Below, one piece after another: positions 9,604-17,468 of a DNA stretch of 64,000 nt. The notes below the pieces were generated by a model. That model was not told the DNA's origin. It saw nothing but the letters and a program-made list of their open reading frames with translations, and made no database searches. The DNA lies in contig JAXLQJ010000001.1 of assembly GCA_046331705.1 (NCBI GenBank), positions 124,001-188,000 of the forward strand. Direction: 5' to 3'. Each line of letters opens with the position of its first letter. Positions within the stretch are counted from its first letter, which is position 1. A program made the translations under genes and the position numbers. This stretch comes from JADJOY01 sp046331705 [NCBI: bacterium] (GTDB taxonomy: Bacteria; JADJOY01).

Positions 9604-10373
9604 GGCGCGCCTCCGGCGGCGCTCGCCGGCGCGTCGCTCTCGTGCGCACAACCGTCGAGCAGGGTCGAGACCGTCACGAAGCGCCAGCCGCGCGCGACCG
9701 CCAGCTCGTCGATCATGCGCGTCACCAGGGCCTGCGTGTGATGGCCGTTCCCGTTGGCGTGGAAGACCACGATGCTGCCCGCCTCGATCCGCGACTCGAT
9801 GGCGCTCCACATGTGCTGCGCCGAAAGCGTGCGCGAGGGATCGCCGGAAACCACGTCCCACGTGATGACGCGGAGCCCGAGCGCCTCGGTGATCGCGAGC
9901 GAGGTCTGGTCGTACTCGCCGTATGGAGGCCGAAAGAGGCTCGACGGCCTGCCGAAGCGCTGCGCCAGCAGCTCCACCGCACCGCCGATCTCGGCTCGCT
10001 GCGCGGGGGCGGCGAGCGTGGGCAGGTGGAGATGGCGCGCGCCGTGGGTGCCGATCTCGAAGAAGGGAACGGCCAGCAGCTCGCGCAGCGCGCCGTCGTG
10101 CTTCGCCATCCAGCGCCCCGAGGCGAAGAACGTCGCCGGCACCTGGCGCTCGATGAGCATCTGGACGAGCGCCGCCTCGAAGCCCGGTGCGTGCGACACC
10201 GGACAGAGGTCGAACGTGAGCGCGAGCTGCGGGCAATCGCGCGGGCCGGCCTCGATGGGTGCGGCCGCCCAGGCGCGCCCGTCCGCGCACGCCAGCACGA
10301 GCACGGCGAGCGCCAACGGCGATCGCGCGCGGCCCAGCGCGCCGAGTCGGAACCGAAATGTGCGGGAAGTCAC
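9600..10373 (-). CDS. Polysaccharide deacetylase (NodB/CE4) with signal peptide
   Basis: An exported carbohydrate esterase of family 4, which removes N-acetyl groups from peptidoglycan or other glycans. The five NodB motifs are visible: LTFDLCP (motif 1, with Leu where a second Asp is usual), GTHGARHLHL (H-x3-H metal ligands), FRPPYGEYD, ITWDVVSGDP and IVVFHANG. From the GTG at 10373 the protein (257 aa) starts with a normal signal peptide (RFRLG...ALAVLVLACADGRAWA-A). An ATG 57 bp upstream at 10430 is also in frame but would place a non-hydrophobic stretch first. It is translationally coupled to the GNAT gene (GTGA). The replaced Asp suggests altered metal chemistry, though such variants exist in the family. 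Confidence 0.85.
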   Translation of the reverse strand: MTSRTFRFRLGALGRARSPLALAVLVLACADGRAWAAAPIEAGPRDCPQLALTFDLCPVSHAPGFEAALVQMLIERQVPATFFASGRWMAKHDGALRELLAVPFFEIGTHGARHLHLPTLAAPAQRAEIGGAVELLAQRFGRPSSLFRPPYGEYDQTSLAITEALGLRVITWDVVSGDPSRTLSAQHMWSAIESRIEAGSIVVFHANGNGHHTQALVTRMIDELAVARGWRFVTVSTLLDGCAHESDAPASAAGGAP

Positions 10374-10392
10374 AGGGGCACGCGCCGCGCTA

Positions 10393-10398
10393 TACGAT
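10393..10398 (+). promoter_or_regulatory. TACGAT, candidate -10 box of the PEBP gene
   Basis: The 7-mer ATACGAT (10392-10398) occurs here and upstream of the MATE and PilZ genes, each time in a noncoding stretch 40-90 nt before the start codon. By position it resembles a sigma-70 -10 element. No convincing -35 box is visible here. Confidence 0.4.
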
Positions 10399-10479
10399 GC
10401 TGAACCGCAAACTGCCACGACGTCCATCATCCGAGAATCCCGACCTCAGCCGTCCCGGATTCGCCCCAGAGGAGCCGAG

Positions 10480-11109
10480 ATGAAATTCGAGTGCGTGAGC
10501 TTCAGCGACGGTGCCGTGATCCCCGATCGCTTCGCCTTCTGCAAGCCCGATCCCGCCACCAAGATCACGCTGAGCGACAACTTCAACCCTGGCTTCCGCT
10601 GGTCGGAGCTGCCGGCCGGCACCAAGAGCCTGGCGCTCATCTGTCACGACTCGGACGTGCCCACCGACCCCAGCCTGGTGAACCAGGAAGGCCAGGTCAT
10701 TCCCGCCTCGCTCGCGCGCACCGACTTCTTCCACTGGCTGCTGATCGAGATGCCCACCAATCGCACGCGCCTGGAGGAAGGCGATCTTTCCCGCTCGGTG
10801 GTGGCGTGTGGCAAGTCGGACTCGTACACCAACCAGGGCGCTCGCCAGGGCATCAACGACTACACCGCCTGGTTCGCCGCCGATCCCAACATGAAAGGCG
10901 ACTACTACGGCTACGACGGCCCCTGCCCGCCGTGGAACGACGAGATCGTCCACCACTACCACTTCACCCTCTACGCCCTGGACACGGCGAGCCTGGACGT
11001 GGACGACCGCTTCACCGGTCCGGAAGCGCTCAAAGCCATCGAGGGTCACGTGCTCGCCAGCGCCCGCATCACCGGCACGTACACGCTCAACCCCAAGCTG
11101 CGCGGGTGA
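10480..11109 (+). CDS. YbhB/YbcL-type Raf kinase inhibitor-like (PEBP) protein
   Basis: A 209-residue member of the phosphatidylethanolamine-binding protein family, bacterial YbhB/YbcL branch. The two ligand-pocket signatures are present: SLALICHDSDVPTDP (the D-x-D-x-P motif) and GPCPPWNDEIVHHYHFTLYAL (the GPxPP...H-x-Y-x-F-x-LYAL motif). There is no signal peptide, so it is likely cytosolic. The ATG at 10480 follows GAGGAG (10469-10474). A long in-frame upstream extension is antisense to the deacetylase gene and was ignored. Cellular function of bacterial PEBPs is poorly known. Confidence 0.92.
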   Translation: MKFECVSFSDGAVIPDRFAFCKPDPATKITLSDNFNPGFRWSELPAGTKSLALICHDSDVPTDPSLVNQEGQVIPASLARTDFFHWLLIEMPTNRTRLEEGDLSRSVVACGKSDSYTNQGARQGINDYTAWFAADPNMKGDYYGYDGPCPPWNDEIVHHYHFTLYALDTASLDVDDRFTGPEALKAIEGHVLASARITGTYTLNPKLRG

Positions 11110-11169
11110 GCGTGGGGTGCTGCAGCACCGCGGACGCGACGTCGATCGCCTTCTTCGCGACCCCACACC

Positions 11170-11192
11170 CCGGCGCCCAGTCAGGGCGCCGG
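11170..11192. terminator. 9-bp perfect hairpin between convergent PEBP and pmbA genes
   Basis: CCGGCGCCC (11170-11178) and GGGCGCCGG (11184-11192) pair perfectly around a 5-nt loop AGTCA. It lies between two convergent genes, so a bidirectional terminator is likely. No U-run follows on either strand. Confidence 0.55.
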
Positions 11193-11261
11193 CCGTCCGA
11201 CGCAACCCACCGACTCCCGGCCTGACATCCGAGCAGGTCGCGACGGCTCCCGGAACGCGAC

Positions 11262-12623
11262 TCAGGTCCCGGCGATCGTCATCTCGGAGACGCGGAAGGT
11301 GGGCGAGGCCACGGAGGCTTTGAGGTCGAGATCGTTCCCGACGGCGTCGATTCGTTTCAGGAGCTGGTCGTAGTTGAGCGAGATCGTGATCTCGCTCACG
11401 GGATACGCGAGCTCGCCGTTCTCGATCCAGTAGCCGAAGGCCCCCCGCGAGAAATCACCGGTGACCGCGTTGAAGCCGAAGCCCATCATGCCCGTGACGA
11501 AGAGGCCGCGCGGCGTGCTACGCAGGATCTCGGCCGGCGTCTGGTCGCCCGCGAGCAAGAAGAGGTTGCTGCTCGAGACGCCGTTTCCGCCGGCGCCGCT
11601 GCCGGTGCTCTTCATGCCGAGCTTGCGGGCGCTGTAGACGTCGAGCAGGTACGTCACGAGGCGCCCGCGCTCGACCACGACGTTCTTGCGAGCAGGCAAT
11701 CCGTCGCCGTCGAACGGGCGCGACCCGGGCCCCGCCGCGATGAGCGGATCGTCGACGATCGTGACGAGCTCGCTCGCCACCCGCGTGTCGAGTCGGTCCG
11801 CCAGATAGCTCGAGCGCCGATAGATCGCGTCTCCCATCGCGCAGCCAGCGAACGTGCCGATCATCGAGCGCGCGGCGTCGGCGTCGAAGATCACGGGCGC
11901 CGTCTGGCTCGGCACCTTGCGCGCGCCCAGCAGACGCAGCGTGCGCCGCGCCGCCTCTCGGCCCACGGCCTCCTCGCTCTCGAGCTTCTCGAGCTTGCGG
12001 CCCGCGCTCCAGTAATACGACACCCGGTTCTTGCCGCCCTCGTCGGCAGCCACGGGCTGCACGGTGAGCGAGGCGTACGAGCCGCGGTAGCCGCCGCGGA
12101 ATCCCGTCGACGTGGCCATCGCGAAGGCGCCGCTGGTGCGCCCGAAGCTCGCTCCCTCCGAGTTGGTGATGCGGGCGTCGAGGTCGCGCGCCGCCTTCTC
12201 CGCCCGCCGTGCGCGCTCCACGGCTTCGGCCGCGCGCACCTCACCGCAAGCGGGATCGTAGAGCGAGAGATCGGGGAAAGGCGCTACCGCCAGCTCGGAC
12301 GGATCCGGAAGGCCGGCGAACGGGTCCTCCTGCGCGAGGTCGCAGAGCTCGAGGGCATCGCTCACGATCCGCTCGATGCCCGAGCGCGTCACGTCCGAGG
12401 TGCTTGCGGTGGCGACGCGCTTGCCCTTCGCTGCGCGCACCGAGAGCGAGCGCGTGCCCGCTTCCTCCACCAGCTCGACCTCGCCCATGCGCACTCGCAC
12501 CGACAGGTCCTGGCCGGCGCGCGCCACCACCTTGGCCTCGCTGGCGCCGCGCTCGAGGAGCTTCGCGACCACACCCTCGGCGAGGCCCGCGAGCTCCGTG
12601 ACGGGATCCACCGTGCTCGTCAT
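11262..12623 (-). CDS. pmbA: TldE/PmbA metallopeptidase-complex subunit
   Basis: A 453-residue protein of the TldD/PmbA family, the non-catalytic partner (TldE/PmbA) of the zinc protease TldD. The complex degrades unfolded peptides and processes some ribosomal peptides and antitoxins. The C-terminal signature region is clear (TGSGAGGNGVSSSNLFLLAGDQTPAEIL, GMMGFGFNAVTGDFSRGAFGYWIENGE). The HExxxH zinc motif of TldD is absent, which fits the PmbA role. The ATG at 12623 overlaps the upstream tldD stop (ATGA) and follows GGGAGGG. The two subunits are probably made in fixed ratio. Confidence 0.93.
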   Translation of the reverse strand: MTSTVDPVTELAGLAEGVVAKLLERGASEAKVVARAGQDLSVRVRMGEVELVEEAGTRSLSVRAAKGKRVATASTSDVTRSGIERIVSDALELCDLAQEDPFAGLPDPSELAVAPFPDLSLYDPACGEVRAAEAVERARRAEKAARDLDARITNSEGASFGRTSGAFAMATSTGFRGGYRGSYASLTVQPVAADEGGKNRVSYYWSAGRKLEKLESEEAVGREAARRTLRLLGARKVPSQTAPVIFDADAARSMIGTFAGCAMGDAIYRRSSYLADRLDTRVASELVTIVDDPLIAAGPGSRPFDGDGLPARKNVVVERGRLVTYLLDVYSARKLGMKSTGSGAGGNGVSSSNLFLLAGDQTPAEILRSTPRGLFVTGMMGFGFNAVTGDFSRGAFGYWIENGELAYPVSEITISLNYDQLLKRIDAVGNDLDLKASVASPTFRVSEMTIAGT

Positions 12624-14104
12624 GACGCCCTCCCGCCGGCCGCGAGCTGCGTGCCGCCCACCGTCATCGCGCTCACCTTGATGGTCGGGCAGCCCTGGTT
12701 CACGGGCACGCTCTGACCGTCCTTGCCGCACGTCCAGATGCCGTCGGAGAGCGTGAGATCGTTGCCGAGCATGGTCACCTTGCCGAGCGCGTCGGGCCCG
12801 TTCCCGATCAGGTTCACTCCCTTGAGCGGCGCCGTGAGGTGGCCGTCCTCGATCAGGTACGCCTCGGCCAGCGCGAACACGAAGTCACCCGACGCGATGT
12901 CCACCTGCCCGCCGCCGAAGCGGCGCGCGTACACGCCACGCTTGACGCTCTTCACGATCTCGTCGGGCTCGTGCGGCCCGGCCAAGAGCACGGTGTTGGT
13001 CATGCGTGGGATCGGCGCGCAGCGGAAGCTCTCGCGCCGACCGTTGCCGGTCGGCGAGACGCCGAAGTGCTTGGCGCTGAGCGCGTCGTGCATGTAGCCG
13101 GCGAGGATGCCGTTCTCGATGAGCGTGTTGGGCCGCGTGAGGTTGCCTTCGTCGTCGACGTTGATCGAGCCGCGGCTGCCTTCGAGGTCGGCGTTGTCGA
13201 TGATCGTGCACAGGCTCGACGCCACCGACTGCCCGACCCGGCCGGTGTAGTTGCTGGTGCCCTTGCGATTGAAATCGCCTTCGAGCCCGTGGCCCACGGC
13301 CTCGTGGACGAGCACCGCGGAATCCCCCGGCGCGAGCACCACCTCCAGCTCGCCGGCGGGCGCCTCGCGTGCGTCCAGCATCGCGAGGGCCATGCGCACG
13401 GCCTCGCGCGCGTGATCCTCGGGGCTCTTGCCTGGTCGTGCGAAGTACTCGAGCCCGACGCGCCCTCCGCCGCCCGAGCTGCCGCTCTCGCGGCGGCCGT
13501 CCTGGGTGGCGAGCGCGCGCACGCCGAAACGCAGCATCGGCTGCACGTCGCGTGCGAACCAGCCGTCCGAGTTGGCGATCAGGAGCTCGCGGTAGTTCTC
13601 CACCAGCGAGGCCTCCACTCGATCGACGCGCGCATCGGCGGCGCGGGCGGCGGCGTCGGCGCGCACGAGCAGCTCCCGCTTGTCGAGACCGCTGGTCACG
13701 ATCGACGGTGTCGCGACGGCGTAGCGGCTGGGCAACGTGCGCTCGCTCACGCGCACCGGCGCGACCGCGTCGCCGTTGGCGATCTCCGCCGCCGTCTCCG
13801 CCGCGCGCACCAGCGCTTCCCACGACAGGTCCTCGGTGTAGGCGTAGCCGGCTGCATCGCCGCGGCGCACGCGGAAGCCGACGCCCAGCGAGACGCTGCG
13901 CGAGGCCGATTTCACGATGCCTTCCTCGAGGCCCATCGAGGCGCTGGTGGAGATCTCGGCGAAGAGATCGGCGGAATCACCGCCACGGCGCAACGCCGCA
14001 GCGAGCAGCTTGCGGCAGCGCTCGGCGTCGAGCTCGAACGGGCCGCCGGGCGCGAACGGCGCGCGCAAGCTCTCGAGCGAAGGAGCAGCAGGGGTGGAAG
14101 ACAT
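12620..14104 (-). CDS. tldD: TldD zinc metallopeptidase
   Basis: Catalytic subunit (494 aa) of the TldD-TldE protease. The zinc site motif HEAVGH is at residues 267-272 (VLVHEAVGHGLEGDFN). Family landmarks include SRGSINVDDEGN and the C-terminal GNGPDALGKVTMLGNDLTLSDGIWTCGKDGQSVPVNQG region, which is highly typical of TldD. It starts at ATG 14104 and is followed by pmbA with a 4-bp overlap. A TAAGCT element at 14192-14197 in the divergent region could be its -10 box. Cytosolic; substrates in this organism unknown. Confidence 0.95.
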   Translation of the reverse strand: MSSTPAAPSLESLRAPFAPGGPFELDAERCRKLLAAALRRGGDSADLFAEISTSASMGLEEGIVKSASRSVSLGVGFRVRRGDAAGYAYTEDLSWEALVRAAETAAEIANGDAVAPVRVSERTLPSRYAVATPSIVTSGLDKRELLVRADAAARAADARVDRVEASLVENYRELLIANSDGWFARDVQPMLRFGVRALATQDGRRESGSSGGGGRVGLEYFARPGKSPEDHAREAVRMALAMLDAREAPAGELEVVLAPGDSAVLVHEAVGHGLEGDFNRKGTSNYTGRVGQSVASSLCTIIDNADLEGSRGSINVDDEGNLTRPNTLIENGILAGYMHDALSAKHFGVSPTGNGRRESFRCAPIPRMTNTVLLAGPHEPDEIVKSVKRGVYARRFGGGQVDIASGDFVFALAEAYLIEDGHLTAPLKGVNLIGNGPDALGKVTMLGNDLTLSDGIWTCGKDGQSVPVNQGCPTIKVSAMTVGGTQLAAGGRAS

Positions 14105-14267
14105 GATCGAAAGGTCCTCGGGTGGGTGCGGAGGGACGAGAGAGGCCCACTGTGGCGGGAGCTGAAACGATCCCGCCCGGCGAGCGACCGTAGCTTAGCG
14201 TGCCGATCGGACCCCCGCCGGCGCGCGGTCGAGCTCGACGCACACCTCACTCGGATCGGAGGTCCTC

Positions 14268-14759
14268 GTGAATCGCATCGTCATGCGCATCGTCATCGCA
14301 CCGCTCGTCTCGCTCGGGGTCGCGCTACCGGCGGCAGCCGAGGACGTCGGCGCCAAGAAGGCGCTCACCCTCGACGGCGCGCGCAAGGTCATCGCCGCGG
14401 GCATCGGTTTCGCGAAGCGCAACGAGACCACGGGCGTCATCGCGGTCGTGGACGACGGCGGCAACCTGGTGGCCCTCGAGCGCATCGACGGCACCTTCCC
14501 GGCGGGCGCCAACGTCTCGATCGGCAAGGCGCGCACGGCAGCGCTCTTCAAGAAGCCCACCTCGGTGTTCGAGAAGATCGTGAACGACGGTCGCACGGCG
14601 ATGACCGCACTTCCCGACTTCACGCCACTTCAGGGCGGCGTGCCGATCGAGGTCGAGGGGCAAATCGTCGGCGCCGTCGGCGTCAGCGGTGCCAAGAGCG
14701 CGGCCCAAGACGAAGAGCTCGCGACCGCCGCGGCGGGGGCGCTCGTCTCCGCGAAGTGA
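14268..14759 (+). CDS. GlcG/HbpS-family heme-binding-like secreted protein
   Basis: A 163-residue protein with a signal peptide (IVMRIVIAPLVSLGVALPAAAE) and a GlcG/HbpS domain. Family landmarks are ALTLDGARKVIAAG, VIAVVDDGGNLVAL, SIGKARTAALF, and GGVPIEVEGQIVGAVGVSGA, then a QDEELATAA stretch near the C-terminus. The founding members bind heme or link to glycolate metabolism; many exported ones have no known role. The GTG at 14268 has a full GGAGG (14258-14262) 5 bp upstream, which decides the start over ATG 14283. It is divergent from tldD. Confidence 0.88.
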   Translation: MNRIVMRIVIAPLVSLGVALPAAAEDVGAKKALTLDGARKVIAAGIGFAKRNETTGVIAVVDDGGNLVALERIDGTFPAGANVSIGKARTAALFKKPTSVFEKIVNDGRTAMTALPDFTPLQGGVPIEVEGQIVGAVGVSGAKSAAQDEELATAAAGALVSAK

Positions 14760-14873
14760 GCGCGCCCGCGATCCCGGTCGCGCCGACGCCAAGCCAGCTC
14801 GCCGTTTCGCGCGAGGCTGACATCCGCGGTACACGGGCGAGCGCGGACTCCGCCTCGAGATCGCGCCACGTCG

Positions 14874-14892
14874 CTCGTGTGCGCCACACGAG
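14874..14892. repeat. Perfect inverted repeat CTCGTGTG-CGC-CACACGAG
   Basis: Two 8-bp arms around a 3-bp centre in the 205-bp gap between the GlcG-like gene and the 70-aa gene. It could be a terminator stem for the upstream gene or an operator for the downstream one. Nothing else recognisable is in this gap. Confidence 0.45.
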
Positions 14893-14964
14893 TAGATCCC
14901 CGACCATCGCCGATGCCATGCTTCGGCCCGCGCGGCGCGCGCCGCGCTTTCGGAGGAGGGGATC

Positions 14965-15177
14965 ATGAAAAATCTCGGCATTCTTCTCGGGCTTGCGGGC
15001 TTCGTGATCGCGTGGGGTCTGCTGGGCGCGGCGCAGGCCGGCAAGGTCGGTTACACGTGCAAGGCCGAGGTCGGGCCGATGTGCTTTCTGTGGGAGCGCA
15101 GCGGCGTGGGCAAGGCCCAGGATGCGATCGGCAACATCATCGACAACGCGACCAAATCGAGCAGCGGCAAGGAATGA
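14965..15177 (+). CDS. Small exported protein of unknown function (70 aa)
   Basis: I do not recognise this protein. It begins with a good signal peptide (MKNLGILLGLAGFVIAWGLLGAAQA-G, cut near residue 26), leaving a mature chain of about 44 residues with two cysteines (GYTCKAEVGPMCFLWE) that could form a disulfide. The tail IDNATKSSSGKE is polar. A GGAGGGGATC ribosome site precedes ATG 14965, supporting expression. It lies 27 bp before lspA on the same strand and might be co-transcribed with it. No lipobox is present. Confidence 0.6.
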   Translation: MKNLGILLGLAGFVIAWGLLGAAQAGKVGYTCKAEVGPMCFLWERSGVGKAQDAIGNIIDNATKSSSGKE

Positions 15178-15204
15178 TCGTGCCGTCGCGGTGGGAGTGA
15201 GACG

Positions 15205-15705
15205 GTGACCCGCAAGGCACGCGCGTTCGCGCTGACGACGTCGCTGCTCCTGGCGACCGACTGTTCCACCAAGAAGCTCGCCGTCGAGCTGCTGCCGGGC
15301 GTGGGCCGGCCGGTGGACGTCCTGGGCGATCTCGTCCGTCTCACGCTCGCCTTCAACACCCGCGGCGCCACCGGGCTGCCGCTCGGCCGCACGGCGCTGA
15401 TCGCGTTCGGGATCGTGGCGCTCGGCGTGATCGCGTGGCAGTACGCGCAGCTCGCGGGACGTGACGGCCGATCCGCGGCGGCGCTCGGCCTCATCCTGGG
15501 CGGCGCCATCGGCAACCTGATCGACCGCGCCGGCTCCGCTCGCGGCGTCGTCGACTTCATCGACGTCGGCCTCGGTCGCTACCGCTACTTCACGTTCAAC
15601 GTCGCCGACGTGGGAATCGTCGTCGGCGTCGCGTTGCTGTTGTTGAGCGGCGTGCTGCGCGCGCCGGCCGCGGAGTCGCCGCCCACGGCCACGGAGCCCA
15701 CGTGA
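15205..15705 (+). CDS. lspA: Signal peptidase II (lipoprotein signal peptidase)
   Basis: Inner-membrane aspartic protease that removes signal peptides from diacylglyceryl-modified prolipoproteins. At 166 aa it matches the family length, with four membrane segments. The conserved motifs are DCSTK (Asp19), FNTRGATG (Asn51), GGAIGNLIDR with catalytic Asp107, VVDFID, and FNVAD with catalytic Asp135. The GTG at 15205 follows GGGAG. Its TGA overlaps the next gene's GTG (GTGA, 15702-15705). Several putative lipoproteins in this window would be its substrates. Confidence 0.93.
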   Translation: MTRKARAFALTTSLLLATDCSTKKLAVELLPGVGRPVDVLGDLVRLTLAFNTRGATGLPLGRTALIAFGIVALGVIAWQYAQLAGRDGRSAAALGLILGGAIGNLIDRAGSARGVVDFIDVGLGRYRYFTFNVADVGIVVGVALLLLSGVLRAPAAESPPTATEPT

Positions 15706-16004
15706 TCGTCGTGCTGTTCTGGTCACGCCTCACGAACGAGGCGGGCGAGGACTACTCCGCGATGGCTAGCGAGATGGTCGAGCGCGCCAAGCACACGGTC
15801 GGCTTCGTCGATTTCAAGAGCTTCGCAGCGCAGGACGGCGAGCGGCTCTCGATCATCCACTGGCAGGACGAAGCCACGATGACGGTTTGGGCCAACGACG
15901 AGCGTCACCGGGTCGCTCGACAGCTCGGCCGCGACAAGTGGTACCAGTATTTCCGCCTCGAGGTCGCCCACGTCACCCGCGGCTGGGACTTCCACCGCGC
16001 CTGA
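15702..16004 (+). CDS. ABM-domain (antibiotic biosynthesis monooxygenase-like) small protein
   Basis: A 100-residue dimeric alpha/beta-barrel type protein of the ABM superfamily. The pattern MIVVLFWSRLTNE...Y.AMASEMVERAK...GFVDFKSFAAQDGERLSIIHWQDEATMTVWANDERHR is typical of stand-alone members, which include heme-degrading and quinol monooxygenases but are mostly uncharacterised. The GTG start overlaps the lspA stop, so expression is coupled to lspA. Whether this is functional or only positional is unknown. Confidence 0.85.
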   Translation: MIVVLFWSRLTNEAGEDYSAMASEMVERAKHTVGFVDFKSFAAQDGERLSIIHWQDEATMTVWANDERHRVARQLGRDKWYQYFRLEVAHVTRGWDFHRA

Positions 16005-16032
16005 TCGAGCGTCGCTCGCGCTGCCGAGGTTC

Positions 16033-17250
16033 GTGGCGCTCACCGCCGAGCTCGACGCGCTGCTTCGAGATCTCGGCGGCGGCGACGCCGCGAAGCACGT
16101 CGCAGCGGAAACCGTGGCCCGCGCGCTGGACCGCTTGCTCGTCGACGCGATTGCCGCGCGTCTGGGCATCGCGGACCTCGAGCTCGCGCTCGGTGCGGCA
16201 CGTGGGCTTCATGCCCTTGGTCGTGCGGGCCGCGAGGTGCTGGCGCGGGCGATCTGCGCCGACCTCGACGAGGCCGGTGCCGACGGATGGGCGCTCGCGC
16301 TCGTTGCGCTCGACCCAACGGAGCCAGGGCTCATTGGACCGCTCGTCGCACGTTTCGGGGTGGCGTGGCGCGTCGGGCCGTTCTGCGGCCGCGAGCATCA
16401 GGCGCGGGAGCAATTCGCCGCGTTCTTGCGGTCGATGCATCTCGGCGACCTCGAACGTCTTCTGACCGCGATGTTTCCCGAACCGGGGTTCAGTGATCCC
16501 TACTGGATCGAACAACTCGCACGCGTGCTCGGAGCCGAAGCGATGGTCGAGTTACTCCCCTGGATCGCGAACCGGGCACGCGACGATGGCTGGGACGTCT
16601 TGAGCCTCGGCATGGTGGCCTACGAATGCGCGGGCCCACGGGCCGAAGCGCTCGTGCCGTTGCTCATCGAGCGCGTTTCCGTCACCACGCTCGAGCGGGA
16701 CGGCGCTTTCGAGCTCGTGATCCGTGCGGTCGGACGCGTCGGTGCCGCGGCGGTCCCCGCCGTGCTGGAGTTGCTCGCGAACCGCGACGAGGGATTGCGA
16801 GAAGTGGCGCGAGATTGCCTACGAGCGATGCGCGTTCTCGGACGCACGGCGATCCCGCCGCTCGAGGCGGCGCTCCCGACAGCGAAGGACCCACGATGCC
16901 GCGCCGCCATCGAAAGCGCGCTAGGCCGCGCGCGGGTGGAGCATCATCCCGTCAACGAGCGGGAAGCGCGTGAGCTGCTCGAAGCGATCGAGCGCGGGAG
17001 CCTCGACATCGTGTGCCTCGTGCCGGAGCTTCTCGCCGAGCGCTGCGATCATGCGACCGTCCGCTATCGCACCACGACCGGGTGGCTGCTCGATGTCTAC
17101 GTCCGCTACACGATGCAGTGGCGGCGCCTCAGCCAGATCGTGTCGCCGGACGGGAGAATCGCGAGCGCAGGAAGCGAGCAGATCCGCTGGCTCGGCACCT
17201 ACCACCCCGGCGCCGAGCTGGCGCGGCTGCGGTACGGACTGGATGCGTGA
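16033..17250 (+). CDS. HEAT-like helical repeat protein, function unknown
   Basis: A 405-residue, likely cytosolic, all-helical protein. The middle portion (about 170-300) has HEAT/PBS-lyase-like repeats, e.g. ELVIRAVGRVGAAAVPAVLELLANRDEGLREVARDCLRAMRVLGRTAIPPLEAAL, which typically form protein-binding scaffolds. The C-terminal ~100 residues (TVRYRTTTGWLLDVYVRYTMQWRRL...) are not recognised. The GTG at 16033 has GAGGT just upstream. It follows the ABM gene by 28 bp and is probably in the same transcription unit (lspA-ABM-HEAT). No function can be assigned. Confidence 0.7.
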   Translation: MALTAELDALLRDLGGGDAAKHVAAETVARALDRLLVDAIAARLGIADLELALGAARGLHALGRAGREVLARAICADLDEAGADGWALALVALDPTEPGLIGPLVARFGVAWRVGPFCGREHQAREQFAAFLRSMHLGDLERLLTAMFPEPGFSDPYWIEQLARVLGAEAMVELLPWIANRARDDGWDVLSLGMVAYECAGPRAEALVPLLIERVSVTTLERDGAFELVIRAVGRVGAAAVPAVLELLANRDEGLREVARDCLRAMRVLGRTAIPPLEAALPTAKDPRCRAAIESALGRARVEHHPVNEREARELLEAIERGSLDIVCLVPELLAERCDHATVRYRTTTGWLLDVYVRYTMQWRRLSQIVSPDGRIASAGSEQIRWLGTYHPGAELARLRYGLDA

Positions 17251-17468
17251 GTGATGCGCCACCGCGTACACATCGAGCGAGTCGAGCGAATCGGCGACGG
17301 GCCGGATGGCAGAGCCACCAGCGCCAGGCACGACTGCATCGTGGATCGCAGGCACGCGTCGGCCGATGGCTCGTCGAAGGGCAGCGCTGGGAGGCGCTCG
17401 ACGATCGCGAGCCGAGCGGCGGGGCACGGAGGGGCAAGCCGCCCGCCGTCGTCCGGCGTCCGCAAGCG

